Source: Xylanibacter ruminicola
Lineage (GTDB): Bacteria > Bacteroidota > Bacteroidia > Bacteroidales > Bacteroidaceae
Assembly: GCF_900142525.1 (NCBI RefSeq)
Contig: NZ_FRBD01000016.1
Coordinates: 54,961-118,960 of the forward strand
Length of the DNA: 64,000 bases
Direction of reading: 5' to 3'
Under the pieces are notes generated by a model, which was not told the origin of the DNA, did no database searches, and saw nothing but the letters and a program-made list of their open reading frames with translations. Positions within the stretch are counted from its first letter, which is position 1, and each line of letters begins with the position of its first letter. Made by a program: the position numbers and the translations under genes. Positions 43,800 through 53,300 of the stretch are shown here, piece by piece.

Positions 43800-44915
43800 T
43801 TACAGTTCGTTTTCCTTCATGCGCTCGGCGTTCTCAGCCACTGTCAGCGCATCAATCATAGCCTGAATGTCGCCACCAAGGAAACCCTGCAGGTCGTGGG
43901 TTGTGTAGCCTATGCGATGATCGGTAACGCGACCCTGTGGGAAGTTGTAGGTGCGGATTTTGGCTGAGCGGTCACCTGTTGATACCAGGCTCTTACGTCG
44001 GCTTGCAATATCGTCTACATACTTCTGGTGCTCCTTATCGTAGATGAAGGTATACAGACGGCTCAGCGCACGCTCCTTGTTCTTAGGCTGGTCGCGGGTC
44101 TCAGTACACTCAATCAGAATCTCCTCGGTCTCGCCAGTGTTGGGGTTCTTCCACATATAGCGCAGACGTACACCCGATTCAACCTTGTTTACGTTCTGAC
44201 CACCTGCACCACTCGAACGGAAGGTATCCCACTTGATTTCACCCTCGTTCACGTGCACCTCAAACTTGTCGGCCTCAGGCAGCACGGCTACTGTGGCAGC
44301 ACTGGTCTGCATACGTCCGTTCGACTCGGTCACTGGCACACGCTGCACACGGTGCACACCGCTCTCGTACTTCAGTGTTCCGTAAACGTCGGCTCCGCTT
44401 ACCGAGAAGTCAATCTCCTTGAATCCTCCCACGGCACCCTCCGATACGTAGGTTATACTGAGCTGCCAGCCTTTCGACTCGCAGTAGTTCTTGTACATCT
44501 TAAACAGGTCGCCGGCAAACAAGCAAGCCTCGTCGCCACCTGTTCCGGCGCGAATCTCCATCTCTACGTTCTTAGCGTCCTCGGGGTCTTTTGGTATCAG
44601 TGCTATCTTAATTTCCTCTTCCAGCTGTGGCTGCAGCTCTTCGTTCATAGCCAGTTCCTCGCGAGCCATCTCCTTCATTTCAGGGTCGCTCTCGTTGGCC
44701 AGAATATCCTTGGCCTCTTTAATGCCGTTCAGGCAGGCAATATAACGCTTGCGGGCGTCCATAATGTCGCCCAGGTCTTTATATTCCTTAGTAAGTTTTA
44801 CGAATCTCTGCTGGTCGGCAATTACTGCAGGGTCGGTAATCAGTGTCGATACCTCCTCGAATCTTGCCTCCAGTCCATCTAATTTCTGTAGAATGCTGTT
44901 GCTTGTTTCTGCCAT
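43800..44915 (-). CDS. prfA: Peptide chain release factor 1
   Basis: 371 residues. Codon-recognition PxT motif (QRVPVTESNGRMQTSA), GGQ loop SSGAGGQNVNKVESGVRL and the N-terminal helical domain. Releases proteins at UAA and UAG. First gene of the long minus-strand run down to the HAD gene at 32620. Confidence 0.97.
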   Translation of the reverse strand: MAETSNSILQKLDGLEARFEEVSTLITDPAVIADQQRFVKLTKEYKDLGDIMDARKRYIACLNGIKEAKDILANESDPEMKEMAREELAMNEELQPQLEEEIKIALIPKDPEDAKNVEMEIRAGTGGDEACLFAGDLFKMYKNYCESKGWQLSITYVSEGAVGGFKEIDFSVSGADVYGTLKYESGVHRVQRVPVTESNGRMQTSAATVAVLPEADKFEVHVNEGEIKWDTFRSSGAGGQNVNKVESGVRLRYMWKNPNTGETEEILIECTETRDQPKNKERALSRLYTFIYDKEHQKYVDDIASRRKSLVSTGDRSAKIRTYNFPQGRVTDHRIGYTTHDLQGFLGGDIQAMIDALTVAENAERMKENEL

Positions 44916-44943
44916 ATTCTGTTCAATCCTTTAATTTGGGGTG

Positions 44944-44974
44944 CAAAGATACGAAAAAATTACCAAACGGCCAA
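44944..44974 (-). promoter_or_regulatory. prfA operon promoter
   Basis: Minus strand TTG (44972-44974), 20 nt, TATCTTTG (44944-44951). Confidence 0.7.
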
Positions 44975-44989
44975 TTATTCGTCGTTTTT

Positions 44990-45021
44990 TTTGCATTTTT
45001 CGTTTAAAGTGCTTATCTTTG
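44990..45021 (+). promoter_or_regulatory. Promoter of the second SpoIIE phosphatase gene
   Basis: TTTG at 44990-44993, 20 nt, TATCTTTG at 45014-45021. Divergent from the prfA promoter. Confidence 0.8.
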
Positions 45022-45056
45022 CAGCCAATTATTAATCATTTAACCTGAAATTTTGT

Positions 45057-47081
45057 ATGCAACCTAATCAGTTACGCCCGTTTTTCGGTTTCTCTGTAGC
45101 CATCGTGGCTGTAGTATTATTTCTTGGCTCGTGCGGTAAGGCTCGGCAGACAAGTAACTTCAATCCCGATAAGTTTGATAGTCTTGTTTTTGCATCCCGT
45201 TCGGTACCTCATACTGTCGATAGCCTGTTGCAGGCAGGAGCTATAGGACGTATAGGTGCCGACTTTTATAGGGTGAACTATTGGAGCGATTACAACGATA
45301 CGCTTGCCATGGCCATTGCCGATACTGCATTAAATCGCAAGATAGAGAACGATGATGATCGTTACTTTCATTATATGATTGCAGGAATGTCTTATCAGCT
45401 CGATTATATTAGCGGACATTATGAGCGCGGCTTGCGACGCACAAGACAGTTTCTCGATTCTGTCGACCCTGATTTTGTTGCCAGTCATAGCAAACTTAGG
45501 TCCAATCATTTGATGCTGAACTCTATCCTGGGCTATTATAATATCTATCTTTATCGCTTTGATGAGGCCGAGGCGCAGTTTAAGAAAACGACTGACCTTA
45601 TAGCTAAATATGAAGCCGACGCTCAAGGCGATTCCTTGGATTTAGCTCTCTACGCTTATATGCGCATACGTCTGGCTACTTCAGCTATGATTGCATACGC
45701 TAATATGAAGCAGGATCAGCTAGCCATGAAATGGTTGGAAGTCGGCGAGACCTATCTTAATGACTATGTACAGAAAAATGGTGAAACATCTGCTGCGCAA
45801 AGTACATCCTATAAGTTGCTGATGATGAAAGCCTTGTTCCTTAATCGTATGGGACGTGCCGATGAGGCTGCGCTTGCTTACCAGCAGGCTATTAAGAATC
45901 CTTATTATAAATCACAGATAGGTCGCCTTAACTCTGTCGATTATCTGCTTGAATCCCATCATTACGAAGAGGCCTTGAAGAATATAGATAATATTGAGGA
46001 TATTTTGCGCTATCAGAAAAAGGAGTGGAACATCGACAATATCGCAGGTTTTGTTTCTTTAAGGTTCAAGGCATATCTTGGCGCAGGTCGTCGCGATTCA
46101 GCCTTGGCCATTGCCACTCGTATCATTTATGCGTTAGATTCTGCCAGAGTATGGGAGAAACGCGATAAGGCAGCCGAGCTGGCCACCGTCTACGATACGA
46201 AGGATAAGGAGGCTCAGATAGCCGAGAAAGAAACTTCGCTCCTCCAGACTCGTATCACCGCTTTGCTCGTAGCCCTCGCGCTGTTCTCTGTGTTCTTCAT
46301 TGTCTATTCCGTTTTGCGCCGCCGTGCAGCAAAACTCAAGGCTGCTCAGGATCGTATCGAGGGCGAGTTGCAGATTGCGCGCGACATCCAGATGTCGATG
46401 GTGCCCCACGAATTCCCGCACCGCGAGGGACTTGATATGTATGCCTCGATGACCCCTGCTAAGGAGGTTGGTGGCGACCTCTATGGCTATGTGGTTCGAG
46501 GAAATATGCTCTACTTCGCCGTAGGCGATGTCAGTGGTAAGGGAGTTCCTGCTTCGCTCTTCATGGCTCAGGCCACGCGCCTTTTCCGCACTATGGCTAA
46601 CCAGGGCTTGATGCCAGCCGAGATATGCAAACACATGAATGCCGAGCTGGGTGGCGAGGATAACGTGAACGGCATGTTCGTCACTATGTGGATAGGCATG
46701 CTGAACATGGACAATGGTCATCTCTACTTCTGTAATGCCGGCCATAATCCTCCTGTAATCGGTGGTGGCGCTAATCATGGCGATTTCCTCCAGATGGAGT
46801 CCAATGCTCCCATCGGTTTGTGGCCCGATCTCGAGTATGTAGGTGAGGAGATTGATACCATCAAGAATCGTCCGCTGTTTGTTTATACCGACGGACTCAA
46901 CGAGGCCGAAGACCCGCAGCAGGTTCAGTTTAGCGACGACCGATTGCTTGAAATCCTGCGCAACACCCACTTCGACACAGCCCAACAGGTCATCGAGGCC
47001 CTCGCCGCCCAGGTAGCTGAGCATCGCAATGGTGCCGAGGCCAACGACGACCTCACAATGCTCTGTCTCCGAGTTAGTTGA
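45057..47081 (+). CDS. TPR lipoprotein-type SpoIIE/PP2C serine phosphatase
   Basis: 674 residues. An N-terminal hydrophobic segment ends in a lipobox, LGSC with Cys26, but a second membrane helix (ITALLVALALFSVFFIVYSVL, ~402-422) follows a TPR-rich periplasmic region (~30-395), so the lipidation may tether the sensor part. The cytoplasmic phosphatase repeats the motifs of the 2953-4872 protein: LQIARDIQMSMVP, KEVGGDLYGY, VGDVSGKGVPASLF, CNAGHNPPV, YTDGLNEAED, DDLTMLCL. Likely partner-switch signalling; target not in the window. Confidence 0.87.
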   Translation: MQPNQLRPFFGFSVAIVAVVLFLGSCGKARQTSNFNPDKFDSLVFASRSVPHTVDSLLQAGAIGRIGADFYRVNYWSDYNDTLAMAIADTALNRKIENDDDRYFHYMIAGMSYQLDYISGHYERGLRRTRQFLDSVDPDFVASHSKLRSNHLMLNSILGYYNIYLYRFDEAEAQFKKTTDLIAKYEADAQGDSLDLALYAYMRIRLATSAMIAYANMKQDQLAMKWLEVGETYLNDYVQKNGETSAAQSTSYKLLMMKALFLNRMGRADEAALAYQQAIKNPYYKSQIGRLNSVDYLLESHHYEEALKNIDNIEDILRYQKKEWNIDNIAGFVSLRFKAYLGAGRRDSALAIATRIIYALDSARVWEKRDKAAELATVYDTKDKEAQIAEKETSLLQTRITALLVALALFSVFFIVYSVLRRRAAKLKAAQDRIEGELQIARDIQMSMVPHEFPHREGLDMYASMTPAKEVGGDLYGYVVRGNMLYFAVGDVSGKGVPASLFMAQATRLFRTMANQGLMPAEICKHMNAELGGEDNVNGMFVTMWIGMLNMDNGHLYFCNAGHNPPVIGGGANHGDFLQMESNAPIGLWPDLEYVGEEIDTIKNRPLFVYTDGLNEAEDPQQVQFSDDRLLEILRNTHFDTAQQVIEALAAQVAEHRNGAEANDDLTMLCLRVS

Positions 47082-47167
47082 CAAAAAAAGAGAACGAGTA
47101 TCACTGCCGGTTCTCCTGAATACAAATTATTAATCAATAACAAAAAAAATTAAATTAAGAATATACA

Positions 47168-47677
47168 ATGAAAGAGATTAATTACAAAGAAATGCAGTTC
47201 AATCCGTTCAATCTTATTGGAAGCGATTGGATGCTTGTAACTGCCGGTAACCTGCAGAGTGGCTGTAACACTATGACCATTTCTTGGGGCCATCTCGGCT
47301 GCCTCTGGGGGCATAACGATCCCACTGCAGTCATCTATATCCGCCAGTCGCGCTTTACCAAGCAGTTTGTCGATGCCGAGCCCTATTTCACCCTTAGTGT
47401 CTTGGACGGTTCGTTTAAAAAACAGTTGGCATATCTCGGCAGCACTTCAGGTCGCCACGAAGACAAGATTGCCAAGGCCGGTCTCACTCCTGTCTATGCC
47501 GATAATTCGGTATATTTCAAAGAGGCTAAGATGGTGCTTGTGTGTAAGAAGATGTACGCCCATGAGCTCAGCAAGGATGGTTTCTGTTATCAGGAAACCC
47601 TCGACCAGTGCTACCCCCAAGGCGACTTCCACACCATGTACGTGGGTAAAATCGAAAAGATTCTGGTCAGCGAGTAA
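47168..47677 (+). CDS. Flavin reductase-like FMN-binding protein
   Basis: 169 residues. Split-barrel fold with FNPFNLIGSDWMLVTAGNLQSGCNTMTISWGHLG and YIRQSRFTKQFVDAEPYFTLSVL, as in the flavin reductase/ferric-chelate reductase-like group of Bacteroidota. Probably binds FMN and reduces small molecules with NAD(P)H. Monocistronic, 86 nt after the phosphatase. Confidence 0.82.
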   Translation: MKEINYKEMQFNPFNLIGSDWMLVTAGNLQSGCNTMTISWGHLGCLWGHNDPTAVIYIRQSRFTKQFVDAEPYFTLSVLDGSFKKQLAYLGSTSGRHEDKIAKAGLTPVYADNSVYFKEAKMVLVCKKMYAHELSKDGFCYQETLDQCYPQGDFHTMYVGKIEKILVSE

Positions 47678-47821
47678 TTATTCCCCGCTAGTTTTTTTGC
47701 CGATTATAAGCTCTCGTCACAGGGTGTTACAGTTCTCTAAACAGATCCTTTTTCACAGTCTCGATGGTTAAAATTATAAACTGTAACACTGTAACGCTGT
47801 GCGCTATACGAGGCGATTCAT

Positions 47822-47857
47822 AAAAAGAGAGGTTTTCGATTGAAAACCTCTCTTTTT
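47822..47857. terminator. Bidirectional terminator, 16-bp perfect stem
   Basis: AAAAAGAGAGGTTTTC (47822-47837) and GAAAACCTCTCTTTTT (47842-47857), loop GATT, between the convergent flavin reductase and purM genes. T-tracts lie on both strands. Confidence 0.92.
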
Positions 47858-47867
47858 GCAGATATGT

Positions 47868-49031
47868 TTAGTAATTGAACTCGCCGAATTCGGATTTGAT
47901 GGTGAGTGACTTTGGACCCTCCTCGATGTGACCAACAATCTGGGCATCGATGTTGAACGACTTGCTGATGTCGATGACCTGCTGGGCAACCTCGGGGCGA
48001 ACGTAGATCTCCATGCGGTGACCCATGTTGAACACCTGGTACATCTCTTTCCAATCGGTGCCTGAGCACTCGTGGATGGCGCGGAAGAGTGGGGGGACAG
48101 GGAACATGTTGTCTTTGATTACGCGGCAGTTGTCGCTCACGAAGTGCAGCACCTTGGTCTGGGCGCCACCTGTGCAGTGAACCATGCCGTGGATTTCAGG
48201 ACGCAGTTCGTCGAGCAAACGCTTGATGACAGGAGCATAGGTGCGGGTGGGCGAGAGAACCAGCTGGCCGGCATTGACGGGCGAACCCTCAACGCTGTCG
48301 GTAAGCTTGTACTTGCCGCTGTAAACCAGGTCGTCGGGCACAGCGTGATCGTAGCTCTCAGGATAGTTCTCGGCCAGATACTTGGCGAAGACATCATGAC
48401 GGGCTGAGGTCAGTCCGTTAGAGCCCATACCGCCGTTGTAGCGCTTTTCGTAAGTTGCCTGACCAGTTGACGACAAACCTACAATCACATCGCCTGGACG
48501 GATGTTAGCATTGTCGATGACGTCAGAGCGCTTCATGCGGCAGGTAACGGTGCTATCAACGATGATGGTGCGAACCAGGTCGCCTACATCAGCAGTCTCG
48601 CCACCAGTGGGATAGATACCGATACCCATCTCGCGGAGCTCAGCCAGGAGCTCGTCAGTACCATTGATGACGGCAGAGATAACCTCGCCAGGGATGAGCA
48701 TCTTGTTACGACCGATGGTAGAGCTGACCAAGATGTTATCGACGGCACCCACGCAGAGCAGGTCGTCGGTATTCATTACTATAGCATCCTGAGCGATACC
48801 TTTCCATACAGAGAGGTCGCCAGTTTCCTTCCAATACATATATGCGAGGGCCGACTTGGTGCCAGCGCCATCGGCATGCATGATGTTACAATACTCAGGG
48901 TCGCCGCCCAGAATGTCGGGGATGATCTTACAGAATGCCTGTGGAAAGATTCCCTTGTCAATGTTTTTGATAGCGTTGTGCACGTCCTCTTTGGCGGCAC
49001 TTACGCCTCTCATCATATATCTGTTATCCAT
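47868..49031 (-). CDS. purM: Phosphoribosylformylglycinamidine cyclo-ligase (AIR synthase)
   Basis: 387 residues, slightly longer than the E. coli enzyme. HADGAGTKSALAYMYWKETGD, AVDNILVSSTIGRNKMLIPGEVISAVINGTDELLAEL, TGGETADVGDLVRT and HCTGGAQTKVLHF are the AIR synthase-like ATP and metal sites. Fifth step of purine synthesis. Last gene of phoH-purC-menG-aroE-purM. Confidence 0.93.
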   Translation of the reverse strand: MDNRYMMRGVSAAKEDVHNAIKNIDKGIFPQAFCKIIPDILGGDPEYCNIMHADGAGTKSALAYMYWKETGDLSVWKGIAQDAIVMNTDDLLCVGAVDNILVSSTIGRNKMLIPGEVISAVINGTDELLAELREMGIGIYPTGGETADVGDLVRTIIVDSTVTCRMKRSDVIDNANIRPGDVIVGLSSTGQATYEKRYNGGMGSNGLTSARHDVFAKYLAENYPESYDHAVPDDLVYSGKYKLTDSVEGSPVNAGQLVLSPTRTYAPVIKRLLDELRPEIHGMVHCTGGAQTKVLHFVSDNCRVIKDNMFPVPPLFRAIHECSGTDWKEMYQVFNMGHRMEIYVRPEVAQQVIDISKSFNIDAQIVGHIEEGPKSLTIKSEFGEFNY

Positions 49032-49040
49032 GTCTCTTAA

Positions 49041-49061
49041 TTGTGAATTATGAATTGTGAA
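49041..49061. repeat. Heptamer tandem repeat, 3 units
   Basis: TTGTGAA TTATGAA TTGTGAA between aroE and purM. Confidence 0.8.
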
Positions 49062-49069
49062 TTAGCGCT

Positions 49070-49816
49070 TCAGCGTTCGTGCCAAAATTCCCAACTTGCA
49101 AAAGCCTGCAGCAGGAGCATCTCAAGACCGTTCTTAACCTCGGCGCCGTATTTCGCACCATTGCGCATAAACAAGGTCTGGTCGGGGTTGTAAATCAGGT
49201 CGTAGAGAATGGTGTGCTGGTCCATCGCCTCGTAAGGCAGTTGTGGGCACTCGTCGGTATGTGGATACATGCCTACGGGCGTGCAGTTGACGATGACGTT
49301 GTACTCGCGAACCACATCGGGTGTGATACTCTGATACTGGATGGTATCAGGGCGCTCGTAACGGCTTACAAATACGGGTTCTATGCCTAATGACTTCAAG
49401 CCGTAGTTGATGGCCTTTGATGCGCCGCCGGTACCCAGGATGAGTGCCTTTTTGTGCCACTTGGGGTCGATCATCGGTTCGATACTCTGGGTGAACCCAA
49501 TAACATCGCTATTGTAGCCCTTGAGCAGGGTCTTATTCTTCTGATGAACCACGCGGATGACATTGACGGCTCCGATGGCGCGTGCCTCTGGCGAGATACT
49601 GTCGAGGAAGGGAATGACCTTCTCCTTATAAGGAATAGTGACGTTAAGACCTCGCAGATTGGGGTTGCGGTCGATAATCTCGGGCAGATCGTCAATCGTG
49701 GGAATCTCAAAGTTCTCGTACTTGGCATTGATGCCCTCATCGGCAAACTTCTGGTTGAAGTAGCTGATGGAAAACGAGTGGCCTAAAGGGTAGCCGATAA
49801 GTCCGTACTTGTCCAT
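49070..49816 (-). CDS. aroE: Shikimate dehydrogenase
   Basis: 248 residues. Substrate site YGLIGYPLGHSFSISYFNQKF, catalytic Lys in NVTIPYKEKVIPFLD, NADP site LILGTGGASKAI and VNCTPVGMYP. Reduces 3-dehydroshikimate in aromatic amino acid synthesis. 14 nt after menG. Confidence 0.95.
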   Translation of the reverse strand: MDKYGLIGYPLGHSFSISYFNQKFADEGINAKYENFEIPTIDDLPEIIDRNPNLRGLNVTIPYKEKVIPFLDSISPEARAIGAVNVIRVVHQKNKTLLKGYNSDVIGFTQSIEPMIDPKWHKKALILGTGGASKAINYGLKSLGIEPVFVSRYERPDTIQYQSITPDVVREYNVIVNCTPVGMYPHTDECPQLPYEAMDQHTILYDLIYNPDQTLFMRNGAKYGAEVKNGLEMLLLQAFASWEFWHER

Positions 49817-49830
49817 TTTTTTTTTAGTGT

Positions 49831-50562
49831 TTATTTAGTTGCGAAATACATCGTACAAATACCAAATGTGAGTCGGCGGAACGAGGCTTCGGCAAAGCCT
49901 GCCTTCATCAGTATGTCCACCATGCGCTCGCCCTGTGGAAACGCCTCGATAGTCTTGGTGAGGTATGAGTAGGCGCTGGTGTCGCGCGAGATCAGTCGGC
50001 CGTAGACGGGCAGGAAGGTATGTGAATAGATGCGGAACAGCTGCTTCATAGGGAAGCTGACGGGTGAGGTGAGCTCTACTATGCTGAGATGACCACCGGG
50101 TTTGAGTACGCGGTACATCTCGCGCAGGCCTGCATCGAGATCGGCAAAGTTACGAATGCCGAAAGCAGCGGTAACAGCATCGAAGGTGTCGCTATTATAA
50201 GATAGGTGTAAGCAGTCCTCCTTCTCGAAGGTCACTACATCCTGCAGTCCAAGGGCTGCTACCTTCTGGCGGCCTATCTGCATCATGCCCTCGCTGATGT
50301 CGGCGCCAATCAGGCGCTCCGGCCTTAACATTTGGGCTGAAAGTATGGCGAAATCGCCTGTGCCGGTTGCAATATCGAGCAGCGACTTGGGGTGGAATGG
50401 CGCCAGCTGCTTGATGGCTTTACGGCGCCAACCCTTGTCGATATCCCACGACAGACGGTGGTTCAGTTTATCGTAGGTAGGGGCGATGTTATCGAACATC
50501 TGCTCTACCTGCGAGGCTTTCTCACCATCGTGATAGGGGTTTATTTTCTCCTGCTCGTACAT
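49831..50562 (-). CDS. menG: Demethylmenaquinone methyltransferase (UbiE/MenG family)
   Basis: 243 residues. SAM motifs [29 protein letters not shown] and [31 protein letters not shown] are diagnostic. Last step of menaquinone synthesis, in keeping with an anaerobe using menaquinone. 3 nt after purC. Confidence 0.95.
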   Translation of the reverse strand: MYEQEKINPYHDGEKASQVEQMFDNIAPTYDKLNHRLSWDIDKGWRRKAIKQLAPFHPKSLLDIATGTGDFAILSAQMLRPERLIGADISEGMMQIGRQKVAALGLQDVVTFEKEDCLHLSYNSDTFDAVTAAFGIRNFADLDAGLREMYRVLKPGGHLSIVELTSPVSFPMKQLFRIYSHTFLPVYGRLISRDTSAYSYLTKTIEAFPQGERMVDILMKAGFAEASFRRLTFGICTMYFATK

Positions 50563-50565
50563 ATT

Positions 50566-51522
50566 TTAGCGGCTCTTGAATGCTGATAACCAAGCACTTA
50601 CGTTCTTCTCGATACGCTCGGCAATGTCGTCCTCGCTCTGCTCGCGCTCAAACTTCTCGCCTACGATGTGCTCGTAGAGCTCGATGTAGCGGTCAGATAC
50701 ACTCTCGGCATACTCGTCGGTAATCTCAGGCATAACTTGGCCGGGCTCGTTCATGAAGTCGTGCTCAATGAGCCACTGACGTACGAACTCCTTTGACAGC
50801 TGGCGCTGGGGCTCGCCCTTCGCCAACTTTTCCTCGTAGCCATCGGCATAGAAGTAGCGGCTTGAGTCAGGGGTGTGAATCTCGTCGATGAGGTAAACTT
50901 TACCGTCGCGCTTACCAAACTCGTACTTGGTATCAACGAGGATGAGTCCGCGCTTGGCGGCAATCTCCTGTCCGCGAGCAAAGATCTTGCGGGTATAGTC
51001 CTCCATGATAGCGTAATCCTCGGCTGATACGATGCCCTGAGCAATGATTTCTTCCTTAGAGATGTTCATGTCGTGACCCTCATCGGCCTTGGTTGTTGGG
51101 GTGATGATGGGCTCTGGGAAACGCTCGTTCTCCTTCATGCCATCGGGCAGCTTCACGCCGCACAGCTCGCGACAACCATTCTTGTACTCGCGCCATGCTG
51201 AACCAGTAAGGATGCTACGGATAATCATCTCTACACGGAAACCCTCGCACTTGAGTCCTACGGTTACCATAGGATCGGGTGTAGCCAACTTCCAGTTAGG
51301 GCAGATGTCGGTGGTTGCATCCAGGAACTTGGCTGCAATCTGGTTGAGTACCTGACCCTTGAAGGGGATTCCCTTTGGCAATACGACATCGAATGCCGAG
51401 ATACGGTCGGTGGCAACCATTACCATCAGATCGTCGTTGATGTTGTAAACATCGCGTACCTTTCCATGGTACACGCTCTTCTGTCCTTCGAACTTAAAGT
51501 CTGTCTTTGTTAATGCTTTCAT
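50566..51522 (-). CDS. purC: Phosphoribosylaminoimidazole-succinocarboxamide synthase
   Basis: 318 residues from ATG 51522 ([28 protein letters not shown]), the natural family N-terminus; an ATG at 51558 is also in frame. [41 protein letters not shown] and LVDTKYEFG fit PurC. Overlaps the end of phoH by 29 nt. Confidence 0.95.
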   Translation of the reverse strand: MKALTKTDFKFEGQKSVYHGKVRDVYNINDDLMVMVATDRISAFDVVLPKGIPFKGQVLNQIAAKFLDATTDICPNWKLATPDPMVTVGLKCEGFRVEMIIRSILTGSAWREYKNGCRELCGVKLPDGMKENERFPEPIITPTTKADEGHDMNISKEEIIAQGIVSAEDYAIMEDYTRKIFARGQEIAAKRGLILVDTKYEFGKRDGKVYLIDEIHTPDSSRYFYADGYEEKLAKGEPQRQLSKEFVRQWLIEHDFMNEPGQVMPEITDEYAESVSDRYIELYEHIVGEKFEREQSEDDIAERIEKNVSAWLSAFKSR

Positions 51523-52468
51523 TGTTTTTATATTCTTTATCGAATTCTTCGTATGCATTGACGATGCGGGTAACGAGCTTGTGGCGCACGATGTCTCCGC
51601 GATCCAGATTGACGATGCCGATACCCTCTACGTTATTCAGGATGTGCAGGGCTTCGATGAGTCCGCTCTTCTGCGAGTGGGGCAGGTCTATCTGGGTCAT
51701 ATCGCCCGTGATGATCATCTTGGTGTTCCAGCCCATACGGGTAAGGAACATACGTATCTGGGCGGGAGTGGTGTTCTGCGCCTCGTCGAGGATGACTACG
51801 GCATCGCTCAGCGTGCGACCACGCATAAAGGCCAGCGGAGCTATCTGAATGATGTGTTTCTCCATCATATCTTGCAGCTTGACCTGTGGCAGCATATCCT
51901 CGAGTGCATCGTAGAGTGGCTGCAGATAAGGGTCAATCTTCTCCTTCATGTCGCCAGGCAGGAATCCTAACTTCTCGCCAGCCTCTACAGCTGGGCGCGA
52001 TAGAATGATTTTCTTAGCAGTCTTGTCCTTCAGCGCCTTAACGGCCAGAGCGATAGAGAGGTAGGTTTTACCTGTACCAGCAGGGCCAACGGCAAAAATC
52101 ATGTCGTTTTTGTTGTAGGCCTCAATAAGTTGCTGCTGATTAGGGGTGCGCGCCTTGATGGGGCGGCCTGACATAGAATAGCAAACTACGCCGTCGGGCA
52201 CGTCATCGCGTGTGCGCTTACCTTTAATAATATCCAGGATATCCTCGTCGCCTAGTGAGTTGAAGCGGAGCACATGGGCTCTCAGTTTTTCGGTGCTTTC
52301 CTCGAATGCAGCCATCTGTTCTTCATCGCCAAGCACGCGGATAACGTTATCGCGAGCCATGATACGCAGTTTCGGAAATAGCGAGCGAATCATCTGTAAG
52401 TGCCCGTTGCCAACCCCATAGAATATCACGGGGTCAATGTCTTCTAATACGATATGTTTCTCTATCAA
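51494..52468 (-). CDS. phoH: PhoH-family ATPase
   Basis: 324 residues from a TTG at 52466-52468 (reads [19 protein letters not shown] after the initiator). The in-frame ATG at 52558 lies upstream of the promoter (52495-52526) and cannot be used; the next ATG is inside the domain. Walker [22 protein letters not shown], Walker [25 protein letters not shown] and the C-terminal [16 protein letters not shown] are typical. Probably an RNA-linked ATPase in stress or ribosome maturation. First gene of the phoH-to-purM run. Confidence 0.9.
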   Translation of the reverse strand: MIEKHIVLEDIDPVIFYGVGNGHLQMIRSLFPKLRIMARDNVIRVLGDEEQMAAFEESTEKLRAHVLRFNSLGDEDILDIIKGKRTRDDVPDGVVCYSMSGRPIKARTPNQQQLIEAYNKNDMIFAVGPAGTGKTYLSIALAVKALKDKTAKKIILSRPAVEAGEKLGFLPGDMKEKIDPYLQPLYDALEDMLPQVKLQDMMEKHIIQIAPLAFMRGRTLSDAVVILDEAQNTTPAQIRMFLTRMGWNTKMIITGDMTQIDLPHSQKSGLIEALHILNNVEGIGIVNLDRGDIVRHKLVTRIVNAYEEFDKEYKNNESINKDRL

Positions 52469-52494
52469 ATGCTGAAGTTTTTTAAATTTGGGCA

Positions 52495-52526
52495 CAAAGT
52501 TACAAAAAAAATATGTATCTTTGCAA
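52495..52526 (-). promoter_or_regulatory. phoH promoter
   Basis: Minus strand TTG (52524-52526), 21 nt, TAACTTTG (52495-52502). It overlaps the plus-strand -7 box TATCTTTG (52516-52523) of the M15-like gene. Confidence 0.65.
52516..52523 (+). promoter_or_regulatory. -7 element of the M15-like gene
   Basis: TATCTTTG 22 nt before ATG 52546. The nearest upstream TTTG (52487-52490) is 25 nt away, longer than usual. Confidence 0.5.
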
Positions 52527-52545
52527 CGCAAAACGGAAAAAATAA

Positions 52546-53268
52546 ATGAAACTCTCAAAAAAAAGATATTTATTAAGTTTTACGGCTGTGGTTCTGGTGC
52601 TTGCAGCGGTGCGTGCAGCGTTTCCGGAGGTGGCTGAAAGTTCGAGTAACGAGGAAGGAGTAACGAGTTCCTCGAATCCCATTCCACCTTCCACAAAGCC
52701 ACACCGCATATTCTCCGTTCCTAACTTCAAAGCTTGTTTCCCTGATACTCAGGCGGTGCAGTTACAGGCGGCCCTGAAATGGGGTGTTAAGCGCGTGAAG
52801 GACCGTGAGGATGCTGAAAAACGTAAGAACGAACTGGTTTATGTTGGTGCAAATCCATATTTTCACGTAGACCACCTGTATTCTAGTATTCCTTATTTGG
52901 TGCCTCGTGCGGCGGTATTGTTGCAGGATATCGGTTCAGCTTTCTTCGATAGCTTGTATGTGAAGGGTATACCTTTGCATCGCCCAATAGTTACCAGCGT
53001 GTTGCGCTCGGAGGCTGACGTGGTGAAGCTGCGCAGACATAATGGCAATGCTACCGAGAACTCGTGCCACATGTATGGTACTACCATTGATATATGCTAC
53101 AACCGATTTGAAACGGTTGAGAATCCTGATGGACCTGCGCGCCGTGCGGTGCGAAACGACTCGCTTAAATATGTACTGTCGGAGGTGCTTCGTGATATGC
53201 GTGAGCAAGGCCGATGCTACATTAAATACGAGGTGAAGCAGGGGTGTTTCCATATGACAGTAAGATAA
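52546..53268 (+). CDS. DUF5715-like, M15 peptidase-like secreted protein
   Basis: 240 residues. N-terminal membrane anchor or signal (YLLSFTAVVLVLAAVRAAF), a Ser-rich linker, then a domain with SVLRSEADVVKLRRHNGNATENSCHMYGTTIDICYNRF and C-terminal CFHMTV. The S-x-H-x-x-G-x-x-x-D pattern and a distant His are what M15/VanY D,D-carboxypeptidases use to hold zinc, so a peptidoglycan role in the periplasm is likely. I recall this family as DUF5715; activity is inferred. Confidence 0.7.
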   Translation: MKLSKKRYLLSFTAVVLVLAAVRAAFPEVAESSSNEEGVTSSSNPIPPSTKPHRIFSVPNFKACFPDTQAVQLQAALKWGVKRVKDREDAEKRKNELVYVGANPYFHVDHLYSSIPYLVPRAAVLLQDIGSAFFDSLYVKGIPLHRPIVTSVLRSEADVVKLRRHNGNATENSCHMYGTTIDICYNRFETVENPDGPARRAVRNDSLKYVLSEVLRDMREQGRCYIKYEVKQGCFHMTVR

Positions 53269-53287
53269 TTCAGAATTCACAATTAAT
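53267..53287. repeat. Heptamer tandem repeat, 3 degenerate units
   Basis: AATTCAG AATTCAC AATTAAT after the stop of the M15-like gene. Confidence 0.65.
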
Positions 53288-53300
53288 AAACCTAAAAGCT

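Noticed and set aside
46134..47084. 316-codon open frame antisense to the second SpoIIE phosphatase
   Set aside because: Covers exactly the conserved phosphatase domain on the other strand; no start signal.
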